A DNA stretch of 64,000 bases from Chrysoporthe austroafricana (GCA_001051155.2 JYIP02000007.1:3102342-3166341); one strand, 5' to 3'. Positions 21,425 through 33,490 are shown, counted from the first letter of the stretch. The notes: a model not told the origin generated them from the sequence alone. Translations and numbers: made by a program.

Positions 21425-21730
21425 GTGCCGTCTAGTCGACCATATTCATGGGTAGGGGCTCTTGCAGGTCGTTCCTATGGAGTCTCCGCGACCAGGCCGT
21501 CTGGTCGACCATGTCTATGGGTAGGGGCTCTTATAGGTCGTTCCTGTGGAGTCTCCGCGACCAGGCCGTCTCCTGCCCGGAGGCTCATGCTTATACAAAT
21601 ACTGCATGGCACACGGCAGTAGTCCTGAAGAGGCGTGTCTACGGTCGACCATGTGCCAAGCGACGGGATAAACCCGGGTATGGGTAGGGGCTTTCAGGGG
21701 TCACTCCCCGGGGAGTCTCCGCGATCGTAT
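21425..21730 (+). repeat. Three-unit tandem repeat (~70 bp)
   Basis: Units start near 21431, 21499 and 21638. Each has GTCGACCAT, then GGGTAGGGGCT, then GGAGTCTCCGCGACCAGGCC (last unit GCGATCG). The first two are nearly identical head-to-tail copies; the third is diverged and separated by about 70 bp. Confidence 0.75.
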
Positions 21731-21981
21731 TCTCTTCTTCCGGACTAGTATTGCTTGGCCTCCGGATGCCAGAGCCAAGGCTGCTCTGCTGTCAAAAGCC
21801 TGGGAGGGTGGGGCCTCTCTGTATATATTGCATGTATCGGCATATATACGCAGAGGGGGGGGGGTTGTTTTCAGTTCCTGCTCATTGCGCCTGCTGCGAT
21901 TTTACGTTTCGATGCACATCTTTCCACTAACGTCTTATTTCGTCTTCAGGATCTCGTCTTCAAGATCTCGTACGGCCCAGC

Positions 21982-23589
21982 ATGTCTAATCAACCTAGCA
22001 ATATCCAATCCACGGTAGTTATCGAGTTGGTAGGTGCAAAGGGACGGAAGCAATACCTGCCAAAAATACATACCGGTTCCTCATCCCTCTCTGCTGGCTC
22101 TCAGGACCCAGTAATTTTTGATCTTCGTTTTGATGCTCTATCCCATTCCTCTTTTTGCAGTCTTGGTATACCATTCCGGACCAAATCATGCCCCGAGGAA
22201 AAGTTGTCGATTAGCCTCTTCATCTTCCCAGAAACAGTAATAGCCCTAAAGAGGAAGCATGCCCGCAATCCTCTGCCAGAGGTTGTACGCAGTCAGCTTG
22301 GCAAGGATATTATCCGCCTGCAATGCTACCTGAAAAGCCCTGCCTTGTTAATTGTGCCTCGTTTTACGAAGCTAGAGCTTAAAAGTAAGGCTTACAGGCA
22401 TGGCTTCGGCTTCACGAAAGCCGTAGCCCGGACCACTACTATTACCCTCTATATGGACCGCTTGGCAAGTGAACGCTACCAACCTTGGTACGATGCAATG
22501 TCCCGCGGCGGTGTTCGGTCCCTTCAAGATTGTGGCGATCTTTCCAAGATGTATTCGGGCAGAGGTGGTCGGGTATTCCCTATTACCAATGCATCGGGCG
22601 AGTATTCCTATACGGACGCCAATAGTAAATAATGCCTTCTTAACCCTTCATTCTGTTTGCTTCCCATACTAAAATGTGAATTAGATTTGGGCCTTGACCA
22701 ACTCGGTGCTTCGCAAACACGGCAGCAGCCAAACGCTGCAGAGAGCAGCGCAGTCCTTCCTCCCTACGCCGACCTGCAGTATCATCCTGTGCCGGTCTTC
22801 AGTCAACACCATTCTCTCAGGGAGAACGAGGACGCTGCCAGGGTCTCAGAGCAGGCACCTCGTCCTTCCTATAAGGATGCAAGGGCCACCAACCAGGAGT
22901 TGCACGAAACCAAGCAGGCGTTGTACGAGATCAGGCAGGAATTGCAATTAACTAACTAAGAAATCTACCTAACCGGGGAAGATCAGAAGGTGATCGGGCA
23001 GGCCCTTCACTTGCTGGGAAGCCCCCTTAGCAGGCAGATCAATGCAAACCGACAACAGCTGCATAAAATGCGCCGGATACTGCAGGAACTTTTCCAGCTG
23101 CTGGGGGAGGTTCAGCTGATAACGCCCCTGGAGAAGATGGTTGAAAGGCGCATGGATGAATAGGTTTCTCGGAGCATAGTGCATTATAAAGTGAGCGCCC
23201 TGGTCAAGCAGGCTGCAAGCGACTTCGATTATTGCACGCGAGATACGGTGCATACTAAGGACGAGGTAGACGAACGGCTAGATGAGCTACAGAAACGCTG
23301 CAAGGACCTGATTAGTACGGAGGTAGAAAACGTGATGCTTAATGCCAAGGCCGATAGGAAAGAGGATAGGAGAAGGGCGATCGAGGATGCTAAGCAGGGC
23401 CTGAAAGAGTGGTTTGAAGAGCAGGTCCACTCGATGGAGAGAAGAATGGCCAGGAAGGCCAGGCGCGAGAGAAAAGTCGCTCGGAACCGGGCGCTGGAAG
23501 CGGCACGCATAGACGTAAGACGGCGGATGCCAAGGTTGCGGAAGTTTGGGAAGAAAGCCTATTCCAAGCACAGGACTGGATTAGCATAA
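21982..23589 (+). pseudogene. Unknown two-exon coiled-coil gene with two Q-to-stop changes
   Basis: ATG 21982. Exon 1 ends at 22624 and the intron 22625-22684 (GTAAAT..TTAG, 60 nt) returns to the same frame at 22685. Together the exons give about 515 codons in one frame, without frameshifts. Two in-frame stops remain: TAA at 22957-22959 and TAG at 23161-23163, both where a CAA/CAG glutamine with C-to-T change fits. The N-terminal 215 residues look globular (IFDLRFDALSHSSFCSLG, LSISLFIFPETV). The C-terminal half is charged and helical with heptad character (HETKQALYEIRQELQ, DEVDERLDELQKRC) and ends in a basic tail (RRMARKARRERKVARNR). I do not recognise the family. The clean frame with only RIP-type stops implies recent inactivation. 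Confidence 0.6.
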
Positions 23590-23689
23590 ATGCAAGCCCT
23601 ATAATTCGTAACCCATAACGATCTCAGTTCTAATTTCAATATAATTCAGAAAGGTGCCGGGTATACGATAGTCGCTTCAATGTTACATA

Positions 23690-23945
23690 TTTCTTTCCCT
23701 TCAACTAATATCTCCGCGAGGAGCGTAGGCCTACGTAGTCCCACAGAGCGGGACAGGATGGAAGATATTGTGGCGAAACAGGCACCTAATATCGAGCATA
23801 GGAAAGAATAAATAAGCGTTGAGATGGAAATCTGTCTTCTACAAAAGAGAGTGAAAATGGCAGTGCAGTGCTTAGCCATAAATATATAGAGCACAGAAAT
23901 GCCAGGGTTAGGGTGCTGGTTGCTCCACTTTTCCACAGATATAAG
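23690..23945 (-). repeat. Inverted partner of repeat at 39.31-39.45 kb
   Basis: The reverse complement begins GTGGAAAAGTGGAGCAACCA, continues with CACCCTAACCCTGGCATTTC and GCTCTATATATTTAT, and ends near GGTGCCTGTTTCGCCACAAT. All of this is shared with 39305-39450 in the opposite orientation. A telomere-like CCCTAACCC lies inside. Confidence 0.7.
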
Positions 23946-24059
23946 TATAGGTGTTTAGATTGCTACGGGCTGGGGGCATTGCGCGCCAATGGCTAGGGCT
24001 GGGGGAAACGAAAGGGCACGCACTACCGCTGGCGCAATCCGAGGCTGACCTGTCTGTCT

Positions 24060-24440
24060 GGCATGCGGCAGTCTGGTCTGGTCTGGTCTCTGTCCGTCTG
24101 TCTATTTAAGGGCTGCCTCTGCCATATACAAAGCCCGGGCTTCGGGCAGCACAAAACAACCCGGCTTGCGGATTCCAGCAGCACAAAGGGTATTGCGCCC
24201 TTGCTACCCCCGGGAATAGCTTCAGACAAGCTATATCTTGCGTTTCTAGGTGGTTTCGGGTCGTGCAGGCCCGTATAGCAAGTATGGTAGCGTTCGGACC
24301 GTGGCTCTTGAGCCGCAGACAGCGCAGAGCGCGGCGAGGGCGCGGGCGCGGGCGCGGGCGCGGGCGGCAGGCAGAGGCACACTTGGTGGATTTCGCACCA
24401 AGTACTACTACCACCACCACTACCACCACTACACTACACC
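24060..24440 (+). repeat. TCTGG tandem tract plus composite-repeat fragment (R5', R3)
   Basis: At 24066-24090 a short (TCTGG)n run follows GCGGCAG, as at 28285-28330. Then comes a 150-bp block (R5', with GGGTATTGCGCCCTTGCTAC and TAGCGTTCGGAC) that is inverted at 34320-34465, followed by one R3 unit with (GCGGGC)n and (CCA)n. The order R5'-R3 is conserved between both places. Confidence 0.65.
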
Positions 24441-24449
24441 AAGCCACTG

Positions 24450-24770
24450 CAGAGAAATATCGCGCGCTACGACGAAGCTGTCATACCGGCTGTAGAACGA
24501 AATAGTCGAGCCATATATCGAGGGAGGGGGGAGGGACGAGCAGGGCGACATCCCCAACTCCTTGGACTGTATATATACTCTATTAGTGCATCCTCGTTTA
24601 CGTAAACGCGCGTGCCCGCTTGTTGAGCTTTGCCCTCCCCTCTTCCTGTAACTACCTCCACGTCCTTCAGGAGGCCCTTGAGGTTTGAGATGTGTATATG
24701 GCACTTCTCCATTTTCCTGGACGTGCAACATGCAGCCCTGTTGCAGACTCAAAGTTTTAAGAAAACCTTC
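24450..24770. other. No recognisable gene
   Basis: Frames of up to 107 aa on the minus strand lack family features. I see no repeat units. Confidence 0.35.
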
Positions 24771-25450
24771 CTAACTCCCTGACACCACGCAAATTAAGCT
24801 TGGTCTAGATGGATAGTTCCACGAGCTTTGCCAGAACGGCGTAATCTCGTTCTTCAGCGGACGAGTTGCGGTGACTATTGCGTTTGCAGACTCTCTCTCT
24901 GGAATCTCTACGGGTTTACCGACTTTAGCAATGTAGCACCGAATAATGTCGATTGACAGATTGATCGGAATAGATAGGCCCAGGTCACTCCCGTCAGAGG
25001 TTGACAACTTATGCTAGACACAGAACTCGCCATTCACCACTATACCGCCTCCAAGTACTTGCATAATAGGGACGCAGAGAACGAACCTTGAGCTCGCTGG
25101 CAGAGTCGAGCGTACCCACGTTCTTGTCAAGGTTGTTAAGGTTCTCTACCAGTACTGGGGGGTAGACCGGATGCGCTTCTCCTCCGACGTAACGGGACGC
25201 CCGATGGCCGCTTGTCACGGATCAAGCCATCGAACGAGCCGTACACGTACTCCTTGCCGTACTTCTGTGGCTTGTCGTCCACGAACGGGATACGGACGCC
25301 GGACAGACGGATGGTCCTCGCGGTCACATTGTTCTTCGAGAATGTCAGAGTGGTTTTCTAATAGCGTGCCGATGCGTTGCGAGACTGGGTGAACTCATTG
25401 GTAGTCTCTGTGGAATCGAAAATACGGTCCACTTGCTGGTGTCCTGGATC
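24771..25450 (-). pseudogene. Fragment of an unrecognised gene
   Basis: On the minus strand, coherent segments follow each other: VDRIFDSTETTNEFTQS (about 25440), an in-frame TAG, then KTTLTFSKNNVTARTIRLSG (about 25358-25300), PFVDDKPQKYGKEYVYGSFD (about 25285-25225), a frame change, then HPVYPPVLVENLNNLDKNVG (about 25170-25110), a possible GT..AG break near 25090-25016, and STSDGSDLGLSIPINLSIDI to 24771. The alternating hydrophobic pattern suggests a beta-rich protein. I do not know the family. It could be a decayed gene with one intron and one frameshift. Confidence 0.35.
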
Positions 25451-25467
25451 CGAAGCGCGATGCTTAG

Positions 25468-27475
25468 GCCCGGAGTACGTGGGAGACGCGCCTACGCGTC
25501 CTGCTGGTGCTCGATGCCAAGCAGCACAGGTCGGCTCCGCCCGTCCGCCTCGAGTTCCAGCTTGTTTCACAGCTATTGAAAAGCCTCCGTATTGCCGACC
25601 CGACGACCCCTTATACATTTACCGATCTGCGAAAGACGGTTCTCGACTACATGGAACTGGAAATCCTGCCTGAGCTGTCAGATCATTCTTTTGCCCAGGC
25701 AATGCTTGCCAAACTGGAACCTGCCGTTACGTTCTCGGGCCGCCATCTCCAATTCCTCCTCAAGGCGACAGTCCGACACTTTGCCGATCACGCTCCAAAC
25801 ACATTCAATGCTATCCTGGCGTCGAGAAGATGCATCTCGCTGCCGCCCGGCTGGCAAGACTGCGTACTTGACTTCGTTCGCATGACAAAATATACGGGCT
25901 TGAAGCATACCTCACTAATAGCGTCTGCTCTGTCATTTAACGCCTTTCCGCCCGAGGTGCACCGTATGTGGATCTTCTCAAGCACCCAAGCAAACCGAGA
26001 AGCGGGCAAACTTGCTGAATCCCTTAGGTTTTGCTCCCGAGGACGTCTTCAAAGTACGCTTTCAAGGCCTTGGCAATGCAGTTGCAACACGCTCTTAAGC
26101 AGAATAATCTGGCTCGGAATATAGAGCCCGAATTTATAGAGAGAGCTGACGAAAATCTCAACCGTAGCGTACTCTTCACAAAGGCGTACCTGGATACCGT
26201 TGGGGCGGTACCTGCTATATGGGCATCTGTCACGAGCAATACTACCTGCTACTTCTGTCTAGTTCGTATACCTTCTCATACTTTGGACTGTCGTCACCGA
26301 ATGTGCTCATCTTGTATTACGATATGCGGCAAGCTATTGGAGCCTCAGTGGTATCGGGTATCCAACTGCCCCTTCTGCCATTGCCCGAACCAGGCTTCTT
26401 TCCTACTGCAACCCCTTACGGCTGGTGCTCGAGTGCTTTATCTGGGAGGCCACAACCCGGAGAATACCTGAAGTTCCTCGGTAACCTGCAACACGAGATA
26501 GGACTGGTAATGATGTCTCTGCGGGAATACTTCGACGTAGTCGTCGCTACCGACCTGGGTGCGTGTCTGAGATATTGGATGCGTCCGCCTCCGCCTCCGC
26601 TAACTTTGATAGGCATATTTTTCGTTATTACTTTGTTTCTCAGGGGTGGATACGGAGTGATTGCAGGCATCATCTACCCCGGCCTCGAGACCCGAAATTT
26701 AGGAGGAAAGGTCTGGTTAGTTTTGGGCACGGTCTACACTGGGACTTGAATGAGGTAAAGTACTTAAACGGCACGAACACCGTTATCATGGCCAACCATA
26801 AAGTTTACTCAAATTTCCTCCGCCCTTCGAGTAGCTCTGGGTAAGTCGCAGGCATTTTGCAAGCTCAATTGCTGCTAACTACGGCCTAAACTACGCTATA
26901 ACGCTACTGATAACTATATTTTCGGCCACTCCGACCTTCACGTCCGGTATAATGGAGACAGCTATACCATGGAACTTCTTAAGTCAATATCCACACGGCT
27001 GATTGCTACTTTATTCTATGTCGAATTGCCACAAGCGCCGGAATTCTACAGATCACCTCAGAAGTGGTACGCAATAGTACGCTGCCGAGTCTCCCCGGGT
27101 CCTGCTCTTTTGGATTTGGCTTGTCGACTTTATCGCCTGGACACGCGCTTGATTTATCGGGGCGATGAGTTGCAATATACGGTTGAACCTTTAATCGAGC
27201 TGCAGACTCTCCGAAGGTGCCGGGCGGGGAAGCCCTTCCACAAATTCATTGCATTTCAGGCCTACTCGATACAAACCACGCTGGACGTGAAGTTATATGG
27301 TTCCGATAGACCAAAATACGATATCAGTCACTGTCCATACAAGCTGGAGCATTTGCTTCGTAACCAGAGCCTTGACTGTGATTCGGCCGCTCGGATCACC
27401 GGCCCTATGATTCTGTATATGCCCAAAGCAAAGGGCGACGGAAGAGTGAGCTTGACGAGGCATTTCTTAAATTAG
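25468..27475 (+). pseudogene. RING-finger/patatin-like phospholipase-type pseudogene
   Basis: Read in order with frame changes. 25468-26020 gives a helical N-terminal part (HRSAPPVRLEFQLVSQLLKS, SFAQAMLAKLEPAVTFSG). 26031-26465 continues with NNLARNIEPEFIERADENL and a RING-like cluster (CYFC, then CRHRMCSSC, then NCPFC) followed by PLTAGARVLYLGG, where patatins carry DGGG. 26465-26560 gives LKFLGNLQHEIGL and YFDVVVATDLGACL, the position of the nucleophile motif GxSxG; here Asp replaces Ser and Ala replaces the first Gly. 26560-26844 gives SANFDRHIFRYYFVSQGW. About 26897-27475 gives DLHVRYNGDSYTMELLKSIS and FYVELPQAPEFY, typical of the C-terminal part of such fungal proteins. At least three frameshifts break it. 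Patatin-like genes are reported as Starship cargo, but here the link is only association. Confidence 0.65.
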
Positions 27476-28250
27476 AGGATGTATTGAGAGAGGTATCAGA
27501 TTCGGCGGAGAGGAGAACTGAACCCATACGTAGTAGATGATACATGCATGCGCACCTCGTCTGGTAATTATTTCCAGAGAGAGGACCACTATCCTGTTTC
27601 GGTAGCTTGGCAAACTTCACATTCAGACTGGTGCTGTTCGACCTGAATTGGGTTCTCTGGAACCCGGAATACTGACTTGTGCACAGCATAGATTCTGGTA
27701 CATTTGCAGCCGAGAAACTGCTCCTTTCTGGCAGCTAGTACGAGTACCCGTGCTCAGAGTAGCACGCCCCGAAACACAGTACAGTTCGCTCCGGCAACCA
27801 CAAATACGAAGGTCTAGATATCCGAAAGGGGGGGGGGGTGTGTGTGTTAGCGAAACGCCCAAGAACCCCCCGGCTCCCTGGAAAAGCTTCCTGGGTATGC
27901 CGCGATCGTATGCTCTGTTGTCCCATTTTTGGTTAAAGCTACGTTACAACATACCTTACGATGCTGCCGCTGCCGGCTTGGGATTGAATCCCAGCAGCCC
28001 TATTAACCCGCTTACGAATATCCTATCGAGAGCAAAGCAATCTGGATAATAGGCAAGCAAGCAAGGTATCCCGAGAGCGAGGAGTTCGTAGCGGTTTTCG
28101 AGCGGAAGCTCCGCGTCCTCCTCCTGGAGCGGATCTGAAAGGAGGCCATATTCCAGCTTCCCCCCCCCCCGCTTGGAATATAGAAGATGAAGCGGCCGTA
28201 GTAGATACCCGACAGGAGCGGCGGTAGTAGTAGGAAGAGGGCGCGTAATT
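27476..28250. other. No recognisable gene
   Basis: It contains a poly-G/GT tract at about 27827-27850 and a poly-C run at 28161-28170, but no coding frame with family features. Confidence 0.4.
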
Positions 28251-28279
28251 GAAGATAACGGGTCCAATACAGCGCGTCT

Positions 28280-30000
28280 GGGTAGTACGCGGCAGTCTGG
28301 TCTGGTCTGGTCTGGTCTGGTCTGGTCTGTCTGTTTGCCAGAAAGATAAACCGTCTCTGGCAGACAAGGCCCAGCCAGGCCAGCGCACATACAGCTGTCC
28401 TTCATACATACAGAGCTGTCTTTCGCGCACAAAGCTTGTCTCCCGCTGTCCCCCTGCTATGCCCAGCTGTGCCCCGCACGACCAGCTGTAATGATGCTTA
28501 TATCAGGCTATGGCCGAACCACGTGATCATGCGCACTGGTGCTGACACATGCGCACTGGTTGCTGGCTGGCTTCCTGTCTGCCGGCCGGCAAGGCAGAGC
28601 AAGCATGATCACCTTGTGCCCAGCATGCTTCCCTGTCGGAGCCAGCTCGCTCCCGGCTCGCTGCCTGGACGCTGCCTGGACGCCGCCTGGACGCCATCGC
28701 ACCTCTTCCTTTGTCGCCAGCTTCGTGCAGAGCATCACACCCCGCAGCGCTGCTGGCTAGCTGTCTGCCTATCTGCCGGTCTGCCAGCCGGCATGGCAGA
28801 GTAAGCATGATCACCTTGTGCCCAGCATGCTTCCCTGTCGGAGCCAGCTCGCTGCCAGCTCGCACAGTTTCTCTTGTGTTGGTTCCTCCCAGCTCCTCTC
28901 GTGTTGGCAGCTCTTGTCTTGACAGCTCCCAGCTCCTCCTCCTGCCAGCTTTTCCCAGCCAGCTCGACCTGCCAGCTTTTCCCAGCAGCTCTTTTCTCGA
29001 TGCTTCCGGTAAGCTCCTCTCATCCTGGCTCTTCCCGGCTTCTCTTCTGCTGACCACGCCTCCCAGCGCCTCTCCCGATAACGCCTCCTCCTCCCTGTCG
29101 TCGCCGTCCTCCTTCCTCCCCCTCCCCCCTCTGTCAAGCTCGTTCCCGCTCGCGGCGGAAGTTGGCCGGTGCAAGAGGAGGAGATACATCTCGAGGCTGG
29201 CCGGTACAAGAAGAGGAGATACATCTTGTGGGTTGGTCGGAAGGATATATATCGAGGCCTGCTGCTGCTGGCGGAAGAGGAGGATATATATCGTGAGGCG
29301 TGCCGGCGAGAAGAGACGCGCTCCCTCCCTTCCCCCCCGACGCTGCCTCTCCCGATAACCGCTTCCTGCCTCCTCCCAACCCGCTATGTCGCCGCCTTCC
29401 CCCCGTCGAGCTTGTGTCCCCCCCCCCGGCTCCCGGTTTTAGTCCCTGCGCGCGGCGGAAGTTCGACGGTGCAAGAGGAAGGACATACATCTTAACTTAT
29501 CGTCGTCTTTGCGTCGAGGCGGTCGCTTGATCTGCCTTGCCCTTCTCCTTGGCAATGCTATCCCTGTCGTGGTTGTCGTCCAGGTTCCCCTCGCACGTAT
29601 GGACAAGCAGTCCGTATCCTGAAGCTCGTTTTTGCTGTCCCTTTCACGTCCCGTCTTCTTCCCAGGTTGTCCCTAAGCTTGCCCGCGCGTCCGTAGTTTG
29701 TTTTGAACTGCCCCTTTGTCGTTCCCAGGCTTCCCTTGCGCCGTGCGATATATCCCCAGGCATATATTATCAAGTATCCGCCCCCCCCCGGGCACTAGTA
29801 GTAGCAGTACGGCGCGTTATGGTATGGTGTTGTGGTGTTGTGGTGTTGTGGTGATGGTAGCGGTGGTGGTGGTTGTGGTGCTTGGTGCGAAATCCCACCC
29901 TGTGTGCCTCTGCCTGCCGCCCGCGCCCTCTCGCCCTCGCCCAAAGAACCACCCCGACAACCAGTCCGAACGCTACCATACCTGCTATATAGGCTTAAAT
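28280..30000 (-). repeat. Composite repeat, copy B (inverted)
   Basis: Reading the minus strand from 30000 down gives R3 (29960-29750), R6 (29690-29585), R2 (29500-29080), R7 (29080-28870), then only a trace of R1 (about 28860), and R4 (28700-28360). This is the order of copies A and C. The (TCTGG)n run at 28285-28330 ends it. R1 is nearly absent here, which makes this the shortest full copy (about 1.7 kb). Confidence 0.7.
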
Positions 30001-30209
30001 CAAACCATATCAGACCACACAGACCGACAGATTAGACAGACCACTTCCCCTCCCCGGCTCTCCCTCTTTGCATAGCTCCTACAGCTCCCATAGCATGCCA
30101 TTGTACAAGACTATGTCGTCGTCACATGCACTGGATTTCGAGGACGGTGGCTGGAGCGTTCTAGAGTAGCGACGGCGTTGTAGGGCAAAAGGGCTAGGTC
30201 ATGCCGGAT

Positions 30210-30290
30210 TACGGATGCGGGAAGGTATATTGTAGTAGCGAGCCGGGGCTGAGTAAGTGTACGGAGCCGCCAGTATTATCATGCGTTACG
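30210..30290 (+). repeat. Dispersed ~75-bp repeat
   Basis: GGATGCGGGAAGGTATATTG, then AGCGAGCCGGGGCTGAGTAA and GTGTACGGAGCCGCC. It recurs inverted at 35370-35450 and direct at 35588-35655. Confidence 0.7.
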
Positions 30291-30687
30291 GCTTCATAAG
30301 TATTGTCATGCGTCACCACTCGAAGCAGACTGGCAAGGTCCAGGGGCCTTACACTTTCCTGCTAATGAATTCAAACTACCGTCATTCGGCCCCAACTATC
30401 GCTTACGTAGCCCTGAATGTCTGATTACTGACAAAAGCGAGTTCCTTGCCTCGAATGCTCGATCCGGGCCACGTTGGTTTCGGTCTCTACTGGACCGGCC
30501 TGTTCTTGTACCAGAGGATTGGATGCGGAAAAGGACTTCCATTCCCAAGGTTCTACACCCCAGCACGAGGTCCAAGAACCTTTTATCCTTCCCCCCTTCG
30601 CCGACAAACGCCCGGCCGCCACGTCGTGGTCCTGACCAGAGCCTTTGGCGTAGGTCCGGAGTACTGGCGCCGTCTCCCTCGATCTGA
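30291..30687. other. Region 3' of FunK1, no recognisable gene
   Basis: The minus-strand frame continues past the kinase stop in another phase but has no family features. It may hold the kinase 3' UTR. Confidence 0.35.
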
Positions 30688-33213
30688 CTACTCATCATGT
30701 GCCGCTACATTGGGCGGCGGGTCTTCCCAGTTCCGGAGAACTCCCCTCATCCGACAGTAGAGCCCTTTGTCTTCCCGTTCCCACGGCTTATCTCGTGGAA
30801 AGACGATCTTTCGCAGCGTGTTTGCCAGTGGAATGAGCGGCTTGTAGTATGGCGTAAAGTTATCGGTAGCCATCTTTATAAAAATCGATTCCTTCGCCAC
30901 AGTGCCCAGTTTCGATTGCGCCAGCTTGTTATCACCCTCGTAGTTCCAGCTGTCATAGTCAGTCGGCTTGACCTCTCTGCCCGGCCCGTTATAATGAATG
31001 CATATCCAGAAAAGTACCCAGAAAAACGATTCGAGATCGTGCATGAACGAGTGCTGTTCGCCTAGAAGCGCTCCGATAGCCATGAAAGCCCTTGTGCCGG
31101 TTTTCCCTTGCGCCCCTGATGCTTGATCCCGCGGCTCTCTGATAGCAAGATCTAGATCGATCAAGAACGAAGGCCAAGACGGGTTGTTCTTGTCTTCGTT
31201 GATCATAAGATTGTTAATCGAAATATCTCTGTGGAGGAAGCCGGCCTTGTGCAGAGATTCGTGGCCTTCGATACAGCCCTCCAGCGCGCGAACCAGGGCT
31301 GTCCGGGAGCTGGCTTTGTAAATAGCCTTCCCGTAGTCACGAAGGACGATACGCCGATGTATGCGGTTTGGCAAGGCTGTTGGTACGGAAGATGCTGAAC
31401 GGGGTTTTTTGCTGGGCGGCGGCGGAGGCAAATGGGCTTGGGTGGATGATCGCTTCTTGCTATCGATGCTGCTGCTCCCAGCGCTGCCGCCTTGGCTGTC
31501 GTTGCTCGCCTTTGTGATATCCAAACCGCCTCGCACATTCTCTTGGATCTCGTTCGCCTTCGTACTGTCCAACCTGCTGCTGCTTTCAGCGCTGCCGCTC
31601 TGGCGGTAGTTGCTCGCCTTTGTGATGTCCAACCCGCCTCGCACATTCTCTTGGATCTCGTCGGCCTCGCCTCGTACGCAAACAGTCTCGTGGTAGTAAT
31701 AGCGGGCCACGTTTACCACGCTTCCTCCGTCGGTTGCCGCTCGAAGCAGCTCGCCCTCCTGCTCGCGCTCCGGATACTGCCATGAGTCCTTGATGACGAA
31801 TGGTCTCTGCGGGTCATCTTCACGATGAGCTTTCCAGCATGTCGTAGCCCGGCCGGCAATGCACGGCGCCCGCCCTATCAGCCTCTCGATAATAAACCGC
31901 TCTGGCTGGCTGCCGCGCTGGATCGTAATAGAACATGGTCCTTTCCGCGTTACGTAGCCGTCCTGGATAGGTTGTCCGTCCGGAATAGTAATAGTAGGGT
32001 CGAACCCAAGTCCTTCCTCGTCTATCCAGAGAAAACCTAGGATCGTAGATACGAAGCGCAGTCCTTCTTTGTTAATGTCAAACTGCTTGGACGCGATAGC
32101 CCCTAACCGATCGAATTCCCAGATTCTCATAAAAGGACCACACAGAGTGAACCCTAAGACGAAACGCCGGGTATCTTGTGCAGCCAGAACTTCTCGTGCA
32201 TACCTTCCCAAGTCGAGCCATGCTTTGGAATGAATATCGGCAGATGGGTTGCTTTTCAGCTCTCCGGGCACGAGGATCCGCGACCAGTGGCACCGAGAGT
32301 TCTTTCCGGCCTTTGGGTTGTTGACAAAGCCGATATCTAGCTTCCGCTCTCCTGTCGAGCCCTGGATTGGCTGATTAGGCTGTGCCAGCGGCCTCCGTTG
32401 AAGGGTTAGCTTCGACTTGTCGTCGGCGGCTGCGAACGACGCCAGCTTCTCGCTGATCTCTGCAAACCAGCTCAAGACATCATCCTGGCGTGCGTCCTCT
32501 GGCCATCCGCGCCATCCGCGATAGCCGGCACGGAAGAGCGGGCTGTCACCTTCCACGCACTTCTTGAAGACGGCTTCGGACGCCGTCTCTAGACCTGGCA
32601 CGCCCCCAAAAAAAGTCTCGTGGAACCGAGGGAGGTCGACGTAAATAGCGCCAAGCTCCCGTCGGAGGACTCTGTCGATGTCCTTACGGTACTCGGAAGA
32701 GTTCGCAAAGCTGCTCGTTTTGTGTTGCCACGGGGTCTGTTGGAAAGAAGAGGCTATCGGTGGAGGAGGGGGGGTCGACTCGCTGAAAATGCGGTCGACT
32801 TGGTCCCAGATAGAAGAATCGTCAGGCTTGTCGGCAAGGACTGCCCGCAATAGCGGCTTGATACGGTCGAGGTCAAGGTCGACATCGTCGGATATAATCG
32901 CTACATATAATTTCGCGATTTCGGCAAAGAGTAACTTTCCGCTGCGAGCTCGAAGGAGGCGAGAACCAGGAAGCGCCTGTAATGACATCAAGAGGCCGGT
33001 AACGAGATCTCGAAGATCTGAAAGACAGGTCAGAAGGGATTGTATCTAGATAGCACTAGAACCATCCTGCTTACCATCCTGGCTGAGCTGCTCCAGCGTG
33101 GCGAGATTGTAGGGTAGGCCTGCACCCTCGCAGGTCGAACGGAAGGATGCACGAAAAGCATCAAGGCCGGTCCCGATGGGATGGCTTGTGATCTGTTCTG
33201 CGCGGCTTGTCAT
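30688..33213 (-). CDS. FunK1-type fungal protein kinase
   Basis: Two exons: 33213-33075 and 33017-30688. The 57-nt intron (GTAAGC, branch TTCTGAC, TTTCAG) joins MTSRAEQITSHPIGTG... to DDLRDLVTGLL with an intact frame, giving 822 aa. The N-terminal part has the region typical of FunK1 proteins (ERKLDIGFVNN, RRFVLGFTLCGPFMRIWEFD). A kinase-like lysine lies in FVIKDSW (about K456). The catalytic segment is GFLHRDISINNLMIN (H642, R643, D644), followed by LIDLDLAI where DLD replaces DFG, then GTRAFMAIGALLG and HSFMHDLESFFWVLFWICIH, all hallmarks of the family. A 36-residue unit (EIQENVRGGLDITKASN) is duplicated in the loop between lobes (about residues 499-565). The family's substrates are unknown. 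Intact and probably functional. Confidence 0.85.
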
Positions 33214-33239
33214 GACTGATGGCTCGCGATCGTGTACAC

Positions 33240-33490
33240 CAGACTTGGTCTCAGGTGGAAGGGTAGTCGGGCTTGTCGGAAAGCACTGCTCGCAAGAGGA
33301 AGAGGGGCTTGACGCGGTCGAGGCTGTTGTCGTCAGGTTCTAGTGAGGGTTCGAATCGCAGAAGATAGCTCGCGATCGTGTACGGCAGACTTGGTCCGAG
33401 ATGGGAAGGGTTGTCGGGCTTGTCGGAAAGCACTGCTCGCAAGAGGGAAGAGGGGCTTGACGCGGTCGAGGCTGGTGTCGTCAGGTTGGG
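33240..33490 (-). repeat. Tandem duplication of a FunK1 coding segment upstream of the gene
   Basis: Two ~140-bp units each encode, on the minus strand, a stretch like DRVKPLFLLRAVLSDKPD, matching LDRIKPLLRAVLADKPDD inside exon 2 (about 32865-32810). They are followed by CCAAGTCTG- and ACACGATCGCGAGC-type text shared between units. They lie 5' of the start codon, so they are likely untranslated or relics of a duplicated kinase gene. Confidence 0.7.
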
